From the NCBI RefSeq assembly GCF_000011305.1, contig NC_004369.1:682001-746000 (forward strand): a DNA stretch of 64,000 bases, in the 5' to 3' direction. The translations under genes were made by a program, and so were the position numbers. The notes beneath the pieces were generated by a model that was given only the letters and a program-made list of their open reading frames with translations, was not told where the DNA came from and searched no databases. The DNA is from Corynebacterium efficiens YS-314 (GTDB lineage Bacteria > Actinomycetota > Actinomycetes > Mycobacteriales > Mycobacteriaceae). Shown piece after piece: positions 53,825 through 63,955 of the stretch. Within the stretch, counting starts at the first letter, position 1; each line of letters opens with the position of its first letter.

Positions 53825-54619
53825 TTACAGCAGTGGATCGGGGTGGGTGGGCAGCGGTGTCACACGCAGGCTGCCGGTCAGGGGGTCACTGTCCACGGCG
53901 ATGGGCAGCCCGTAGACATCGGAGAGGGTGCCGGGTTGCAGCACCTCGGCCACGCTGCCGGCGGCCGCGAGCTCACCCCGGTGCAGGAGCACGGCGTGAT
54001 CGCACCACCGCGCAACGTGGTTGAGGTCGTGGAGGACCACGACCACGGTGGTGCCGGCTGCCGCGCGGGTGCGCAGCAGTTGCAGCACTTCCACCTGGTG
54101 GCGCAGGTCGAGGGCGGAGACGGGTTCGTCGAGAAGCATCACGGCGGTGTCCTGCGCCAGGGCGCGTCCGATGTGGATGAGCTGGCGTTGCCCGCCGGAG
54201 AGTTCGTTGACGGGGTGGTCCGCGATGTCGAGGGCGTTGATGGCGGCGAGCGCCTCCTCGGTGGCGCTACGGTCCTCCTCGGACTCGGCCGTGAACCGTT
54301 TCCGGTGCGGGTAGCGGCCCATCGCGACCACGTCGCGCGCCGCGAACCCGATCCGCAGCTCGGTGTTCTGCGGCACCAGCGACATCTGCCGTGCGCGCTC
54401 CGGGGTGCTTTGCGACATCACATCCACCCCTCCGATCAGCACCTTCCCGGTACTGGGGACCAGGCCGGCGATGGCATTGAGGGCGGTCGACTTGCCGGCA
54501 CCGTTCGGACCGATCAGGGCGGTGACCCGACCGGCGGGTGCCCGGAAGGACACATCACGCACGGCATGGTGGGTGGGGAAGGTGACATCGAGATGTTCCA
54601 CGGCGATATCCACGCTCAC
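53825..54619 (-). CDS. Second iron-siderophore ABC ATPase
   Basis: A 264-residue ATP-binding subunit with Walker A GPNGAGKSTALNAIAGL, Q-loop LVPQNTELRIGFAARD, signature NELSGGQRQLIHIGRALAQD and Walker B AVMLLDEPVSALDLRH. Its features are those of FepC/BtuD-type chelate importers. Its ATG overlaps the upstream permease stop by four bases. It is clearly different from the ATPase at 45298, so the two loci are separate systems. Confidence 0.92.
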   Translation of the reverse strand: MSVDIAVEHLDVTFPTHHAVRDVSFRAPAGRVTALIGPNGAGKSTALNAIAGLVPSTGKVLIGGVDVMSQSTPERARQMSLVPQNTELRIGFAARDVVAMGRYPHRKRFTAESEEDRSATEEALAAINALDIADHPVNELSGGQRQLIHIGRALAQDTAVMLLDEPVSALDLRHQVEVLQLLRTRAAAGTTVVVVLHDLNHVARWCDHAVLLHRGELAAAGSVAEVLQPGTLSDVYGLPIAVDSDPLTGSLRVTPLPTHPDPLL

Positions 54620-55623
54620 AGGCCCAACCCCCTGCGTTTGCGCACCGTCAGCAGCAGGTAGAGGAAGATCGGGGAGCCGATGAAGGCCACCACCACGCCG
54701 GTCTGCAGGACGATGGGGGAGAAGAGCATGCGCGCGACGGTGTCGGCCACGATGACAAACGTGGCACCCAGGATCGCCGCGGCGGGCAGCAGCGCCCGGT
54801 GGTCCGCGCCGATGACGATGCGGATGAGGTGGGGGACCACCAGACCCACGAAGGTGATGGTGCCGGACACCGCCACCGCCGTGGCGGTGAGCAATGCCGC
54901 CAGGGCCAGCAGGAAGATGCGGGCGCGTCCGACATTCAGGCCGGAGGTCTGCGCGGTGGACTCCCCGAGCAGCAGGAGGTTGAGGTCCCGCGAGGCACCC
55001 ACCGCCAGGATCAGACCCACGATGATGGGGATCACCGAGACCCCCACATGGTCCCAGGTCCGGGACACCAGATCACCGTTGAGCCAGAAGGTCACCGACC
55101 GCAACTCGGAATCCTGCGGGGCGTTGGCGGTGGCCGCGGAGATCACCGCACCCAGGAAGGCGGTGATCGCCAGGCCGACCAGCACGAGCGTGGCGGGATC
55201 AGCCCCCCGGCCGTCCATCGCCCGGGAACTGGCGATGAGATAGACCACCGCCACCGTGATGATGGCACCGATGAACGCCGCGAAGGGGATAGTCCATTCA
55301 CCGAAGAAACTGGCGCCGGTGACAATCGCCAACACCGCTGCGACCGCGGCTCCCGAGGAGACACCCACGATGCCGGGATCGGCCAACGGGTTGTGGAACA
55401 CCGTCTGCATGATCGCCCCGGACACCGCCAGGGCGGCACCGACGAGGGCGGCGATGATGATGCGCGGGGCACGGATCTCGGTGACCACGGGGGAGGAGGC
55501 GAGATCGGACAGCGGTACGGTGACCGGGCCCATCATGAGGGAGATCACGAAGGAGACCACGAGCAGAATGAGTGAGCCGATGATCACGACCGGCGTGGTC
55601 AACCTGCTGTGAGTTCGCGACAC
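54616..55623 (-). CDS. Second iron-siderophore ABC permease (FecCD family)
   Basis: A 335-residue permease with about nine to ten helices. RAPRIIIAALVGAALAVSGA and NPLADPGIVGVSSGAAVAAV are the family motifs, and GTITFVGLVVPHLIRIVIGA the ATPase-contact loop. A single permease gene is present, so the transporter probably uses a homodimer. It is the first gene of this operon. The 194-base region upstream to trpS holds its promoter; I see only weak half-sites for DtxR there (GGTTAGC near 55764). Confidence 0.91.
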   Translation of the reverse strand: MSRTHSRLTTPVVIIGSLILLVVSFVISLMMGPVTVPLSDLASSPVVTEIRAPRIIIAALVGAALAVSGAIMQTVFHNPLADPGIVGVSSGAAVAAVLAIVTGASFFGEWTIPFAAFIGAIITVAVVYLIASSRAMDGRGADPATLVLVGLAITAFLGAVISAATANAPQDSELRSVTFWLNGDLVSRTWDHVGVSVIPIIVGLILAVGASRDLNLLLLGESTAQTSGLNVGRARIFLLALAALLTATAVAVSGTITFVGLVVPHLIRIVIGADHRALLPAAAILGATFVIVADTVARMLFSPIVLQTGVVVAFIGSPIFLYLLLTVRKRRGLGL

Positions 55624-55802
55624 TACATCCCTTAATGAAAATTACGTTTAAAAGAGTACCCGACCAGCTTAGTCAACCGGATGAGCAAAATCCCAAACTT
55701 TCGGGTGACCGTCGAGGAAAGGTCATCTTAAAATCCAGGCGCATCGACGGCTTCCCCGCCGCAGCTAACCTCGCCTCACCCCAGTCTGTCACCTGCGGGT
55801 GA

Positions 55803-56858
<1,056 letters not shown>

Positions 56859-56902
56859 CAACCCAGGTGTGCCGGCGCTGCTGGTGACCGCCTGATTATT
56901 AC

Positions 56903-56939
56903 AATCCGGCCACGCGACGAGCCTCGGTGGCCGGATTTT
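56903..56939 (+). terminator. Terminator after trpS
   Basis: AATCCGGCCAC pairs with GTGGCCGGATT (11 bp) around a 13-base loop, followed by TTTTCC. It lies 45 bases past the trpS stop. Confidence 0.88.
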
Positions 56940-57036
56940 CCTATCCTTGGGGGTACCTGTTCACACCGCCCGCCGAGAATCGCCCGAGGCAGCCCCTCGG
57001 GAATCTCCCTGAGACCTTCGGAGGATCGACCCCCTC

Positions 57037-58122
57037 ATGGCCACAAGAACCTCGCCCGACGAACGCCACACCGATGATTTCGGCATCGAGCGCATCAACG
57101 AGGACGATCCCGGCTTCGTCGACAAGATGCGGGACAAGCACGAATGGTTCGACCACATCATGCGCATGCAGGAGCGGTTCAGCTCCAAGGGCGGCAATCA
57201 ACTGTCCGCGGGCATCACATACTTCTCCGTGCTGTCCGTGTTCCCCATCGCGATGCTCGGTTTCGCGATCCTCGGTTTCGTCCTCGCCGGCAACCCGGAT
57301 CTGCTGACCAGGGTTCAGGACGCGATCGCCGGGGCCTTCGACGGTGAGGTCGGTGACACCGTCAACAGTGTCCTGGAAAGCGCGATCGCCCAGCGTGGCG
57401 CGGTGCTGGGCATCGGTGGTCTGACAGCCCTGTGGTCGGGACTGGGGTGGATGAGCAACCTCCGTTTCGGTGTCAGCCGCATGTGGTCACTGGACCCCAC
57501 CGACGGCAACTTCGTGCTCAAGAAGCTCAATGACCTGCTCGGTCTGATCCTGTTGCTCCTCGCGCTGTCCATCGCCTTCGGCATCACCGCGATCGGTGCC
57601 TCCGGTCTGACCACCACCCTGCTGGAATGGGTGGGGCTCGGGGACATCCCCGGCATCAGCGTGATCACCTGGGCGGTGGCACTGCTGGTCGGTTTCCTGG
57701 CCAACTTCCTGGTGTTCTTCTGGCTGATCAAATTCCTGCCCCGCACCAAGGTGCCGCTGAAGTCCGCCATCCAGGGTGCGCTGCTCGGTGCGCTGGCCTT
57801 CGAGGTGGTCAAGCAGCTGGCCTCGGTGTTGGCCTCCAATGCGCTGGCCAACCCGGCGGGTGCCACCTTCGGTCCGATCATCGGCATCATGGTGGTGCTC
57901 TACCTGGTGTGGCGCATCCTGATGTACTGCTCCGCCTGGGCCGCCACCAGTGAGGAATCCATGCGACTGGCCGAGGTCCCTGCACCGGAACCCGCGGTGA
58001 TCCGGGTGCGCAATGAGATCTCCCCCGAGGCCCCGCCGGTGGAATCCGCCCGCAACGTCGGCATCGGTGTGGCCGTGGGTGCCGCCGCAGCCGGTGCGCT
58101 CGCGCTGCTGCGGAGGAAGTGA
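57037..58122 (+). CDS. YihY/BrkB-family membrane protein
   Basis: A 361-residue integral membrane protein with six helices in the YihY/virulence factor BrkB pattern: QLSAGITYFSVLSVFPIAML, LTALWSGLGWMSNLRFGVSR, FFWLIKFLPRTKVPLKSAIQ and GPIIGIMVVLYLVWRI. Once misnamed ribonuclease BN. An N-terminal acidic region (about 45 residues) and a C-terminal tail ending in a hydrophobic stretch (GIGVAVGAAAAGALALLRRK) flank the core. Function is not established. The first eight codons of homologues vary; this ATG lies at a reasonable distance from a purine-rich site. Confidence 0.88.
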   Translation: MATRTSPDERHTDDFGIERINEDDPGFVDKMRDKHEWFDHIMRMQERFSSKGGNQLSAGITYFSVLSVFPIAMLGFAILGFVLAGNPDLLTRVQDAIAGAFDGEVGDTVNSVLESAIAQRGAVLGIGGLTALWSGLGWMSNLRFGVSRMWSLDPTDGNFVLKKLNDLLGLILLLLALSIAFGITAIGASGLTTTLLEWVGLGDIPGISVITWAVALLVGFLANFLVFFWLIKFLPRTKVPLKSAIQGALLGALAFEVVKQLASVLASNALANPAGATFGPIIGIMVVLYLVWRILMYCSAWAATSEESMRLAEVPAPEPAVIRVRNEISPEAPPVESARNVGIGVAVGAAAAGALALLRRK

Positions 58123-58153
58123 CAACCCGGATGTGCAGGTTGGGTGGACATTT

Positions 58154-58186
58154 CAGGGCATTCCCCGATTCCCGGGGGATGCCCTG
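58154..58186 (+). terminator. Possible terminator after the YihY gene
   Basis: CAGGGCATTCCCC pairs with GGGGGATGCCCTG (13 bp, one G-U pair) around a seven-base loop. It is followed by TTG only, so termination may be weak. It ends seven bases before the -10-like TAGAGT of the next gene. Confidence 0.55.
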
Positions 58187-58204
58187 TTGCATAGAGTAGA
58201 AGGT

Positions 58205-59122
58205 ATGAACACAAATCTGCCCAACCTGTACACAGCGTTTGATCTCGATCGCAGTGATGATTGTGATGCGCTCGGGATTGTCCTGTCCGCCCGGGATCTG
58301 CGTTTGGAGCAGATGGGTGTGCTTCCCGATGATCCCCGCCGCACCCAGACTGTGATGGCGTTCTCGGTGCTCAACGACCCCACCAAGCGGGCGCTTTACG
58401 ACGAAAAACTGGACTCCGGCACACCCCTGACCTGGGATCAGATCCAGCACCTCGGCAACTTCGGCACCATCCCGGATGCGCCGCCGCAGCAGTCATTCCA
58501 CCAGACACATCAGGGCTACCAGACCCCACAGCCTGCCCCGCAGCCGGAACCGGACACCACCTTCGGGTACCAGTTCGGCCAGCCCACCGCGGAGTACTCC
58601 TCACCCGCCTTCAACCCCTTTGACCAGCAGGTCCACAGTTCAATGGCGGGGTCCTCGGCATTCAGTGCCTCCCAGGTGGCACCCTTCAGCACCGGGTACA
58701 CCGCGAACGTGCAACGCCCCACCGCCGGTGCGCGCCTGGGTATGGCCTGGTTGGATTTCATCCTCGCGTCCATGGCCTCGGGCATCATCGTGGGGATCCT
58801 GGGGATGAACTCCTTCGGCGGGTGGATCATCACGGCCCTGGTGATGATCGCCTATGTGGTGGGTTTCGAGACCATCATGGGTGCCACACCAGCCAAGAAG
58901 TTCTTCGGTTATGAGGTCCGCGATGTGGACACCCATTCCCGCCTGTCCGCCCAGGCCTCCCTGAAGCGCAACTGGTGGAAGTTCCTCAACCTGGTGCCCC
59001 CGGCCGGCATTGTCTCCCTGGTGATGGCCGGTTACTACGGCAGCCAGATCAATGAGGAGAACAACATGCGCGGTGGCCACGACAAGTTGGCCAACGCCGA
59101 GGTGGTGAAGAAACAGGGGTAG
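58205..59122 (+). CDS. RDD membrane protein with degenerate J-like N-terminus
   Basis: A 305-residue protein in three parts. Residues about 5-72 resemble a DnaJ J-domain in outline (LYTAFDLDRSDDCDALG and FSVLNDPTKRALYDEKLDSG, with the J-type 'DPxKRAxYD' end), but the HPD tripeptide that stimulates Hsp70 is absent. Residues about 80-165 are a Gln/Pro-rich linker. Residues about 170-290 form an RDD-type domain with three helices (RPTAGARLGMAWLDFILASM and GFETIMGATPAKKFFGYEV). The ATG at 58205 is used; TAGAGT seven bases upstream suggests a leaderless start. Function unknown. Confidence 0.78.
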   Translation: MNTNLPNLYTAFDLDRSDDCDALGIVLSARDLRLEQMGVLPDDPRRTQTVMAFSVLNDPTKRALYDEKLDSGTPLTWDQIQHLGNFGTIPDAPPQQSFHQTHQGYQTPQPAPQPEPDTTFGYQFGQPTAEYSSPAFNPFDQQVHSSMAGSSAFSASQVAPFSTGYTANVQRPTAGARLGMAWLDFILASMASGIIVGILGMNSFGGWIITALVMIAYVVGFETIMGATPAKKFFGYEVRDVDTHSRLSAQASLKRNWWKFLNLVPPAGIVSLVMAGYYGSQINEENNMRGGHDKLANAEVVKKQG

Positions 59123-59125
59123 GGG

Positions 59126-60442
59126 CTACCCCCGGCGCCTGCGTCCGAAGGTCCACACCAGCGCGGCCAGCAGCAGCACCACGATGGTGCTGATCGGCAG
59201 CGCCACCCGCGCGATATCCAGGGCGGTGGTGTCCTGACCATCCCCACCGTCCTGCGCCTGCGGGGCGGGGGAGACTGGGGGTTCGGGGCGTTGCGTGGGG
59301 GTGGTGTTCTGCTCCCCGCCCGGCTGCCCGAGCTGCCCCACACCCGCGCCCGGGAGGGTGATGAGGGAGGCGTCGATAAGCTCCCTGGCCTGCTCCCAGG
59401 GGCGTCCCTTGTCGATGGTGGTGTCCAGGATGACAGCCCCGATGCGGCGTCCCTCCCGGTTGAGCGCACCGACGAAGGTGTGGTTCGCGTCGTCGGTGTA
59501 CCCCGTCTTGCCGCCGATGCCGTCCGGGTCGTTCATGAACAGGCCGTTGTCGTTCCACACCTGGAATCCCTCGTTGTCGCCCCAGCCCGGGAAGTCGATG
59601 AACTCGGTGTCCACGATCTGGGCGAAACGGGGATTTTTCCATGCGTGCTGGTAGATCAGGGCCATGTCATAGGCGGAGGTGGACATCCCCGGCGCATCCA
59701 GGCCGGAGTAGGTGGCCACGAAGGTGTCCTCGGTGCCGATCTCACGGGCCCGCTCATTGACCATCTCCAGTGTGGCCTCATCACCACCGAGTTCCTGCGC
59801 CAGCAGATAGGCGGCATCATTGCCACTGGCCAGCAGCAGACCGTGCAGGAGCTCATCGACGGTGTACTCACCACCCTCGCCGACACCGACCCGGGAGCCC
59901 TCGATGTTGGCGGCATCCCAGGTACCGGTCACCTTCTGTGTCGGGTCGAGTTGCTCGATGGCGATCAGCCCGATGAGCGCCTTGATGATGCTGGCGGGAC
60001 GGTACCGGCCGTGGGGATCCTTCGCGGCGAGGATCTCCCCGGAATCCAGATCGAAGACCATCCATGCGGATGCCGTCTGATTCTCCGGCAGGGTGAAACC
60101 CTCCGGGGCGATGACACCGCAGTTGGCCATGAGCGGGCCACCGGCGGGTACCTCTGGGACCGGCAGGAGGACCGGTGCCCGACCACCGGGTACGACCGCC
60201 TCGGAGGTGGTGCGTGCGGTGGCGGGGGACTCCAGGTGGGGGCAGTCATCGGTGTCCGGTGCCCGCTCCCGGGTGGTGGGTTGGCCGTCGTCCTGTTGTT
60301 CCTCCAGGGTTTCGGCGTTCTCCGCGGTCACCGCCGGCTGCGGGGGCTCCGGTGGGAGGGTGTCCTGGGCGGTGGCTGCGCTGAGGATGGGCGACAGGGC
60401 GATGGTGAGTGCGGTGGTAACCGCCACAAGGGTTGTCCTCAT
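59126..60442 (-). CDS. dac: D-alanyl-D-alanine carboxypeptidase (S11, DacA/DacB-type)
   Basis: A 438-residue penicillin-binding protein that trims peptidoglycan stem peptides. Signal peptide about residues 1-26; then a Pro/Glu-rich spacer of about 80 residues. The active-site motifs are present: SIIK (SxxK, 151-154), SGN (206-208) and KTG (312-314). A Pro/Gln-rich stretch and a C-terminal transmembrane helix (VALPISTIVVLLLAALVWTF) with an Arg tail anchor it outside the membrane. The ATG at 60440-60442 is chosen; TACTAT nine bases upstream fits a leaderless -10. It is convergent with the RDD gene, three bases apart. Confidence 0.92.
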   Translation of the reverse strand: MRTTLVAVTTALTIALSPILSAATAQDTLPPEPPQPAVTAENAETLEEQQDDGQPTTRERAPDTDDCPHLESPATARTTSEAVVPGGRAPVLLPVPEVPAGGPLMANCGVIAPEGFTLPENQTASAWMVFDLDSGEILAAKDPHGRYRPASIIKALIGLIAIEQLDPTQKVTGTWDAANIEGSRVGVGEGGEYTVDELLHGLLLASGNDAAYLLAQELGGDEATLEMVNERAREIGTEDTFVATYSGLDAPGMSTSAYDMALIYQHAWKNPRFAQIVDTEFIDFPGWGDNEGFQVWNDNGLFMNDPDGIGGKTGYTDDANHTFVGALNREGRRIGAVILDTTIDKGRPWEQARELIDASLITLPGAGVGQLGQPGGEQNTTPTQRPEPPVSPAPQAQDGGDGQDTTALDIARVALPISTIVVLLLAALVWTFGRRRRG

Positions 60443-60523
60443 GGGGACTAAATAGTACCGACGCCCCATGACAGGACCTTAATGTGGTCCCGCCGCGGGG
60501 CGTCGGGCGGATGAACAGTCAGT

Positions 60524-61753
60524 TCAGAACTTGGAGAAACGCTTGGTCAGCATGTCTTCCAGTTCACGCCAGGACTTGGAGTGATCGTTGAAGGGGGCGT
60601 GTGGGACATAACCGGCGGTGTCGCCGGAACCGAGCATGTAGGAGATGTAATCCTGCATCCGGGGGTTGGCCAGGAAGTAGGAGTTCATGGAATCATCACC
60701 GGCCCAGTCGGCGGCGTCGGCCATGAGCTCATAGGCACGGCCCATCTGTTTGGTGTCCACGGCATCCACGGAGGTGTTGATGTCCTGGGCGAGGCCGTTG
60801 AAGGAGTAGACATTGTCGCGGTGGACCAGCAGCTCGGTCTCACCGGCGTTGACACCCAGCATGAGATCCGGCCAGGTGGACGCTCGCGCCAGATCATGGT
60901 CGTCGTGTTCAACCAGCCAGCGCAGCAGGGCCTTCTGACTGTTGAAGGTGAAGATCTCCCCGAACTTACCCAGGAACACCGGCTGGCCCTCGATGTAGGT
61001 GCGCAGGGTGTAGACGGAACGACCGTCGATGCTGATCTTGATCGGGTCGATGCCGGCCAGGCCCCATGCGGAGGTGTCATAGGGGTCAACCTTCTCGGCC
61101 TCCTCCTTCGCGATCTGCTCCTCCGCCTCGCGGGCGGCCTCACGGGCGGCCTGGGCCTCGCGGATCCGGGTGGCGGCATCATCGACGAAGACCTTGTCCA
61201 CCTCCTTGACGGTGACGGCCTCGTCGAGCGCGTCCACCACGTTGTTCCAGTTGGTCAGGACCGCACGACCGATCGCGGACCACTCACCGAGACCATTGGG
61301 GCCGGAGAAGTGGTCGGCACCGCGGTCCACATTGCCCAGCACGGAATGGGAGGAGAAGAAACCACTGACCGGCATGGCGGAGGTGACGTTGCCCAGGCTG
61401 CGCACCACCGCGAAGACGCGGGAGATGGTCTTGACATTGACATAGGAGGGGCGCTCGGCCAGCAGAGCGGGGGCGCCGACGATGTCGTGCTGCTCATTGT
61501 CGTCCGGGACCACGCGGGCCGCGTCACCCGCGTTGAAGGATGCCCAGTCGGGGTGCGAGGTCAGATCGTGGCGGGAATCGGATTCGAGGAAGACGAGCAG
61601 TTCCTCCGGGGAGGTGAAGACATACAGCTCCTCATTCGCACCGAGAAACGCCTGCCACTCACTGCCGTGCTCCCTCCAACTGGGAGCCCAGAGAGTATAG
61701 AAGTCACCTTCAGTGAGGGAGAGTCTAACGGGAACGATTCCTTTTTCAGCCAT
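60524..61753 (-). CDS. Conserved protein of unknown function with internal duplication
   Basis: A 409-residue soluble protein without signal peptide or known motif; I do not recognise a named family. It contains two copies of one module, residues about 15-90 and 245-320. Each has yTLw, then FLG, E-I/L-y-v/t-F-tS, LL-x-wL/fL, a D-HDL pair and a Trp: FLGANEELYVFTSPEELLVF versus FLGKFGEIFTFNSQKALLRW. An Ala/Glu-rich helix (REAQAAREAAREAEEQIAKE, about 198-220) links the halves. It lies between dac and the NlpC/P60 gene, same strand. The gene looks intact with normal codon use. Confidence 0.8.
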   Translation of the reverse strand: MAEKGIVPVRLSLTEGDFYTLWAPSWREHGSEWQAFLGANEELYVFTSPEELLVFLESDSRHDLTSHPDWASFNAGDAARVVPDDNEQHDIVGAPALLAERPSYVNVKTISRVFAVVRSLGNVTSAMPVSGFFSSHSVLGNVDRGADHFSGPNGLGEWSAIGRAVLTNWNNVVDALDEAVTVKEVDKVFVDDAATRIREAQAAREAAREAEEQIAKEEAEKVDPYDTSAWGLAGIDPIKISIDGRSVYTLRTYIEGQPVFLGKFGEIFTFNSQKALLRWLVEHDDHDLARASTWPDLMLGVNAGETELLVHRDNVYSFNGLAQDINTSVDAVDTKQMGRAYELMADAADWAGDDSMNSYFLANPRMQDYISYMLGSGDTAGYVPHAPFNDHSKSWRELEDMLTKRFSKF

Positions 61754-61831
61754 GCTGCTAAATCCTAGCCGTTGCGATATTTCTCCGTCACCTATCTCTA
61801 CTGATAGGAGTGAAACCGCAGTCCGCTGGGG

Positions 61832-62797
61832 TTAACCGGTCGGCCGGTAGAAGCCGTGGAAGGCCATACCCATGTTGGAGGTCCGCACCGGGTTGGTCTG
61901 CACGGGGTTGCCCGCCTCGATGATCTGGCCGTCACCGGCGTACATCGCGGCGTGCCCGTCCCAGATGAGCAGATCCCCGGGTTGTAGCTCCTCATAGGCG
62001 ACAGAGCGGCCCACCGCCTGCTGGTCCGCGGTACGGGGAATCTCCACCCCGGCTTCCCGCCACGCCCACTGGGTCAGGCCACTGCAGTCGAATCCGTCCG
62101 GGGTGGTGCCACCCCACACGTACGGTGTCCCGATCATGCTCCGGGCCGCCGCCACCGCGCGTTCCCCGACGGCCACGGAATCCATGCTGGATCCCGTGCT
62201 GTGCGCCGTGGGCACTGGGGGAGCCGCGGGTTCGTCGGGGATCCCCTCCGGCGCGTCTGCAGGTGAGCCCGCAGACGGTCCCGGGATCGTCTGCGCCACG
62301 GCGGCTGACCCGGGCAGCTCCGGTGCCTGCACCATCCCGATCTCCCCGGCCCGGAGTGCCACCACCTTCTTCTCCAGGCGGGTGACCACCGGGTGGAGCG
62401 CGCTGACCAGCTCAAGTGCCCGGATGGCGGCGGCGTCGATGAAGATCCCGGGCAGGGCCATCAGCTGCGTCCGGGCGGACAGGGCGACACCGGGGTTGGG
62501 GGACCAGGACTGCACCAGCAGCGGTGGCACCTGATGCAGGAGGTCGGTGGCCAGGTGGTGCAGGTCGAGGCGGGCTGCCTCCAGATGGGGTGCGGCATCA
62601 CCCAGGGCGCCCATGATCACCGTGCGTTGCGCCTCCAGCTCGTCGGCGAGGGTGAGCAGGGCGGCGGGGGAGGTACCCAGCTCCGTGGCCAGGTCGAGGA
62701 TCGGGTTGAGATCAGGGAGGGTGGGCAAGATCACCTCAGGTGCCGGGGCGGGCGCATGTCCCAGGATGAGGCGCACCGCGGTGGTGAGATCAATCAT
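61832..62797 (-). CDS. NlpC/P60 cell-wall hydrolase without signal peptide
   Basis: A 321-residue protein. The C-terminal 115 residues are an NlpC/P60 peptidase: [20 protein letters not shown] carries the nucleophile C238, [14 protein letters not shown] the H282, so DL-endopeptidase activity on peptidoglycan is likely. Residues 1-150 are helical and Leu/Ala-rich, with no Sec signal peptide, and a Pro/Ala linker joins the halves. The ATG overlaps the stop of the small upstream gene (ATGA). In mycobacteria such pairs of a small helical protein and a leaderless hydrolase are often type VII (ESX) substrates; export by that route is inference. Confidence 0.87.
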   Translation of the reverse strand: MIDLTTAVRLILGHAPAPAPEVILPTLPDLNPILDLATELGTSPAALLTLADELEAQRTVIMGALGDAAPHLEAARLDLHHLATDLLHQVPPLLVQSWSPNPGVALSARTQLMALPGIFIDAAAIRALELVSALHPVVTRLEKKVVALRAGEIGMVQAPELPGSAAVAQTIPGPSAGSPADAPEGIPDEPAAPPVPTAHSTGSSMDSVAVGERAVAAARSMIGTPYVWGGTTPDGFDCSGLTQWAWREAGVEIPRTADQQAVGRSVAYEELQPGDLLIWDGHAAMYAGDGQIIEAGNPVQTNPVRTSNMGMAFHGFYRPTG

Positions 62798-63081
62798 GTT
62801 CGCCGTCCCGCCAACCGGTGGAAATCACCGGCGAGTCCGGCATCGATGGACCCCACCACGGTGAGGGTGTGCAGGGCACTGTCGGCCATCGAACGGGTGG
62901 TCTGTGTCAGGGTGGAGGCGTTGTCGGTGTAGGTGGCCAGGGCTTTTGCCACCACACCATGGAAACCGGAGGTGCCCTCCCCGGGGCTGTCATCCGGTGG
63001 TGGGGAACCGGCCACCGGTGTGAACTCCTGGTGGAGGATCGTGTGGGCGAGTAGGCGGGCGTGATCGATATCCATTCTCAT
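62794..63081 (-). CDS. Small EspC-like (type VII-associated?) helical protein
   Basis: A 95-residue protein coupled to the NlpC/P60 gene by a four-base overlap. It has two helical regions, about 5-15 and 45-90 ([20 protein letters not shown] and [20 protein letters not shown]), joined by a Pro/Gly-rich loop. The layout recalls EspC/DUF2580 secretion-associated proteins but there is no WxG motif, so the assignment is uncertain. The ATG at 63079-63081 is chosen; a nearby in-frame ATG at 63075 is possible. The longer open frame is unconserved. It is divergent from upp. Confidence 0.6.
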   Translation of the reverse strand: MRMDIDHARLLAHTILHQEFTPVAGSPPPDDSPGEGTSGFHGVVAKALATYTDNASTLTQTTRSMADSALHTLTVVGSIDAGLAGDFHRLAGRRT

Positions 63082-63251
63082 GTCCGGTAGGACTGCGCAA
63101 ACGCCCGAGAGGTTCCCACCGGCGGGGAAACACCGGTGTTTCCCACGCTGTGGGAAAGTAGTACCACATCGTCCCAGGGTGGTCCCGTTGCGGTCCGGAG
63201 ATGCTTTTCGACGGGATTGGCCACCCCCACGCATGCCCTAACATGATGGGC

Positions 63252-63887
63252 ATGGACATCACCATCGTCAATCATCCCCTCGTCGCAAGCCGGCTGACCC
63301 TCATGCGCGATGAGCGTAGTGACAACGCGGCCTTTCGTGCCGCCGCCTCCGATCTCGGCGCCATGCTCATCTATGAGGCCTCCCGTGATCTCGCCGTGGA
63401 GCATTTCGACACCCAGACCCCCGTCGCCGTCGCCGAGGGCACCCGCCTGGAGAAACCCCCGATCATCGTGCCCATCATCCGCGCTGGACTCGGCATGATC
63501 GACCCCGCCCTGTCCATGATCCCGGATGCCCAGGTCGGTTTCATCGGTCTGGCCCGCGATGAGGAGACCCACGAGCCTGTCCCGTACCTGGAGGCCCTAC
63601 CCGAGGACCTCAGCGATCAGCCGGTCTTCCTCGTCGATCCGATGCTGGCCACCGGGGGTTCCCTCCTGCACGCGATCCGTCTGCTGGCCGAGCGTGGCGC
63701 GACCGACATCACCGCCATCTGCATGGTCTCCGCGCAGCCGGGTGTGGATGCGCTGAAGAACTCCGGCCTGCCGTGCCGTCTGGTCACCGCGGCCATCGAT
63801 CCTGAACTCAATGAGGATGCCTACATCGTCCCCGGCCTGGGTGATGCCGGTGACCGCCTCTACGGCCCCCGTAACATCGAACTGTAA
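63252..63887 (+). CDS. upp: Uracil phosphoribosyltransferase
   Basis: Salvages uracil to UMP with PRPP. The 211-residue enzyme has [20 protein letters not shown] at its start, the [20 protein letters not shown] segment, the PRPP loop [17 protein letters not shown] (about 128-144) and the uracil-binding C-terminal [19 protein letters not shown] (63239-63244) lies seven bases before the ATG at 63252, supporting a leaderless start; an alternative ATG at 63243 would overlap this -10. Length is standard. Confidence 0.95.
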   Translation: MDITIVNHPLVASRLTLMRDERSDNAAFRAAASDLGAMLIYEASRDLAVEHFDTQTPVAVAEGTRLEKPPIIVPIIRAGLGMIDPALSMIPDAQVGFIGLARDEETHEPVPYLEALPEDLSDQPVFLVDPMLATGGSLLHAIRLLAERGATDITAICMVSAQPGVDALKNSGLPCRLVTAAIDPELNEDAYIVPGLGDAGDRLYGPRNIEL

Positions 63888-63955
63888 CCCCCTTTTTTCT
63901 GCCCACTATAGTTGGCGGTGGATTCCCATCGCAGTGGGCATTCTGGGGCGCGTGT

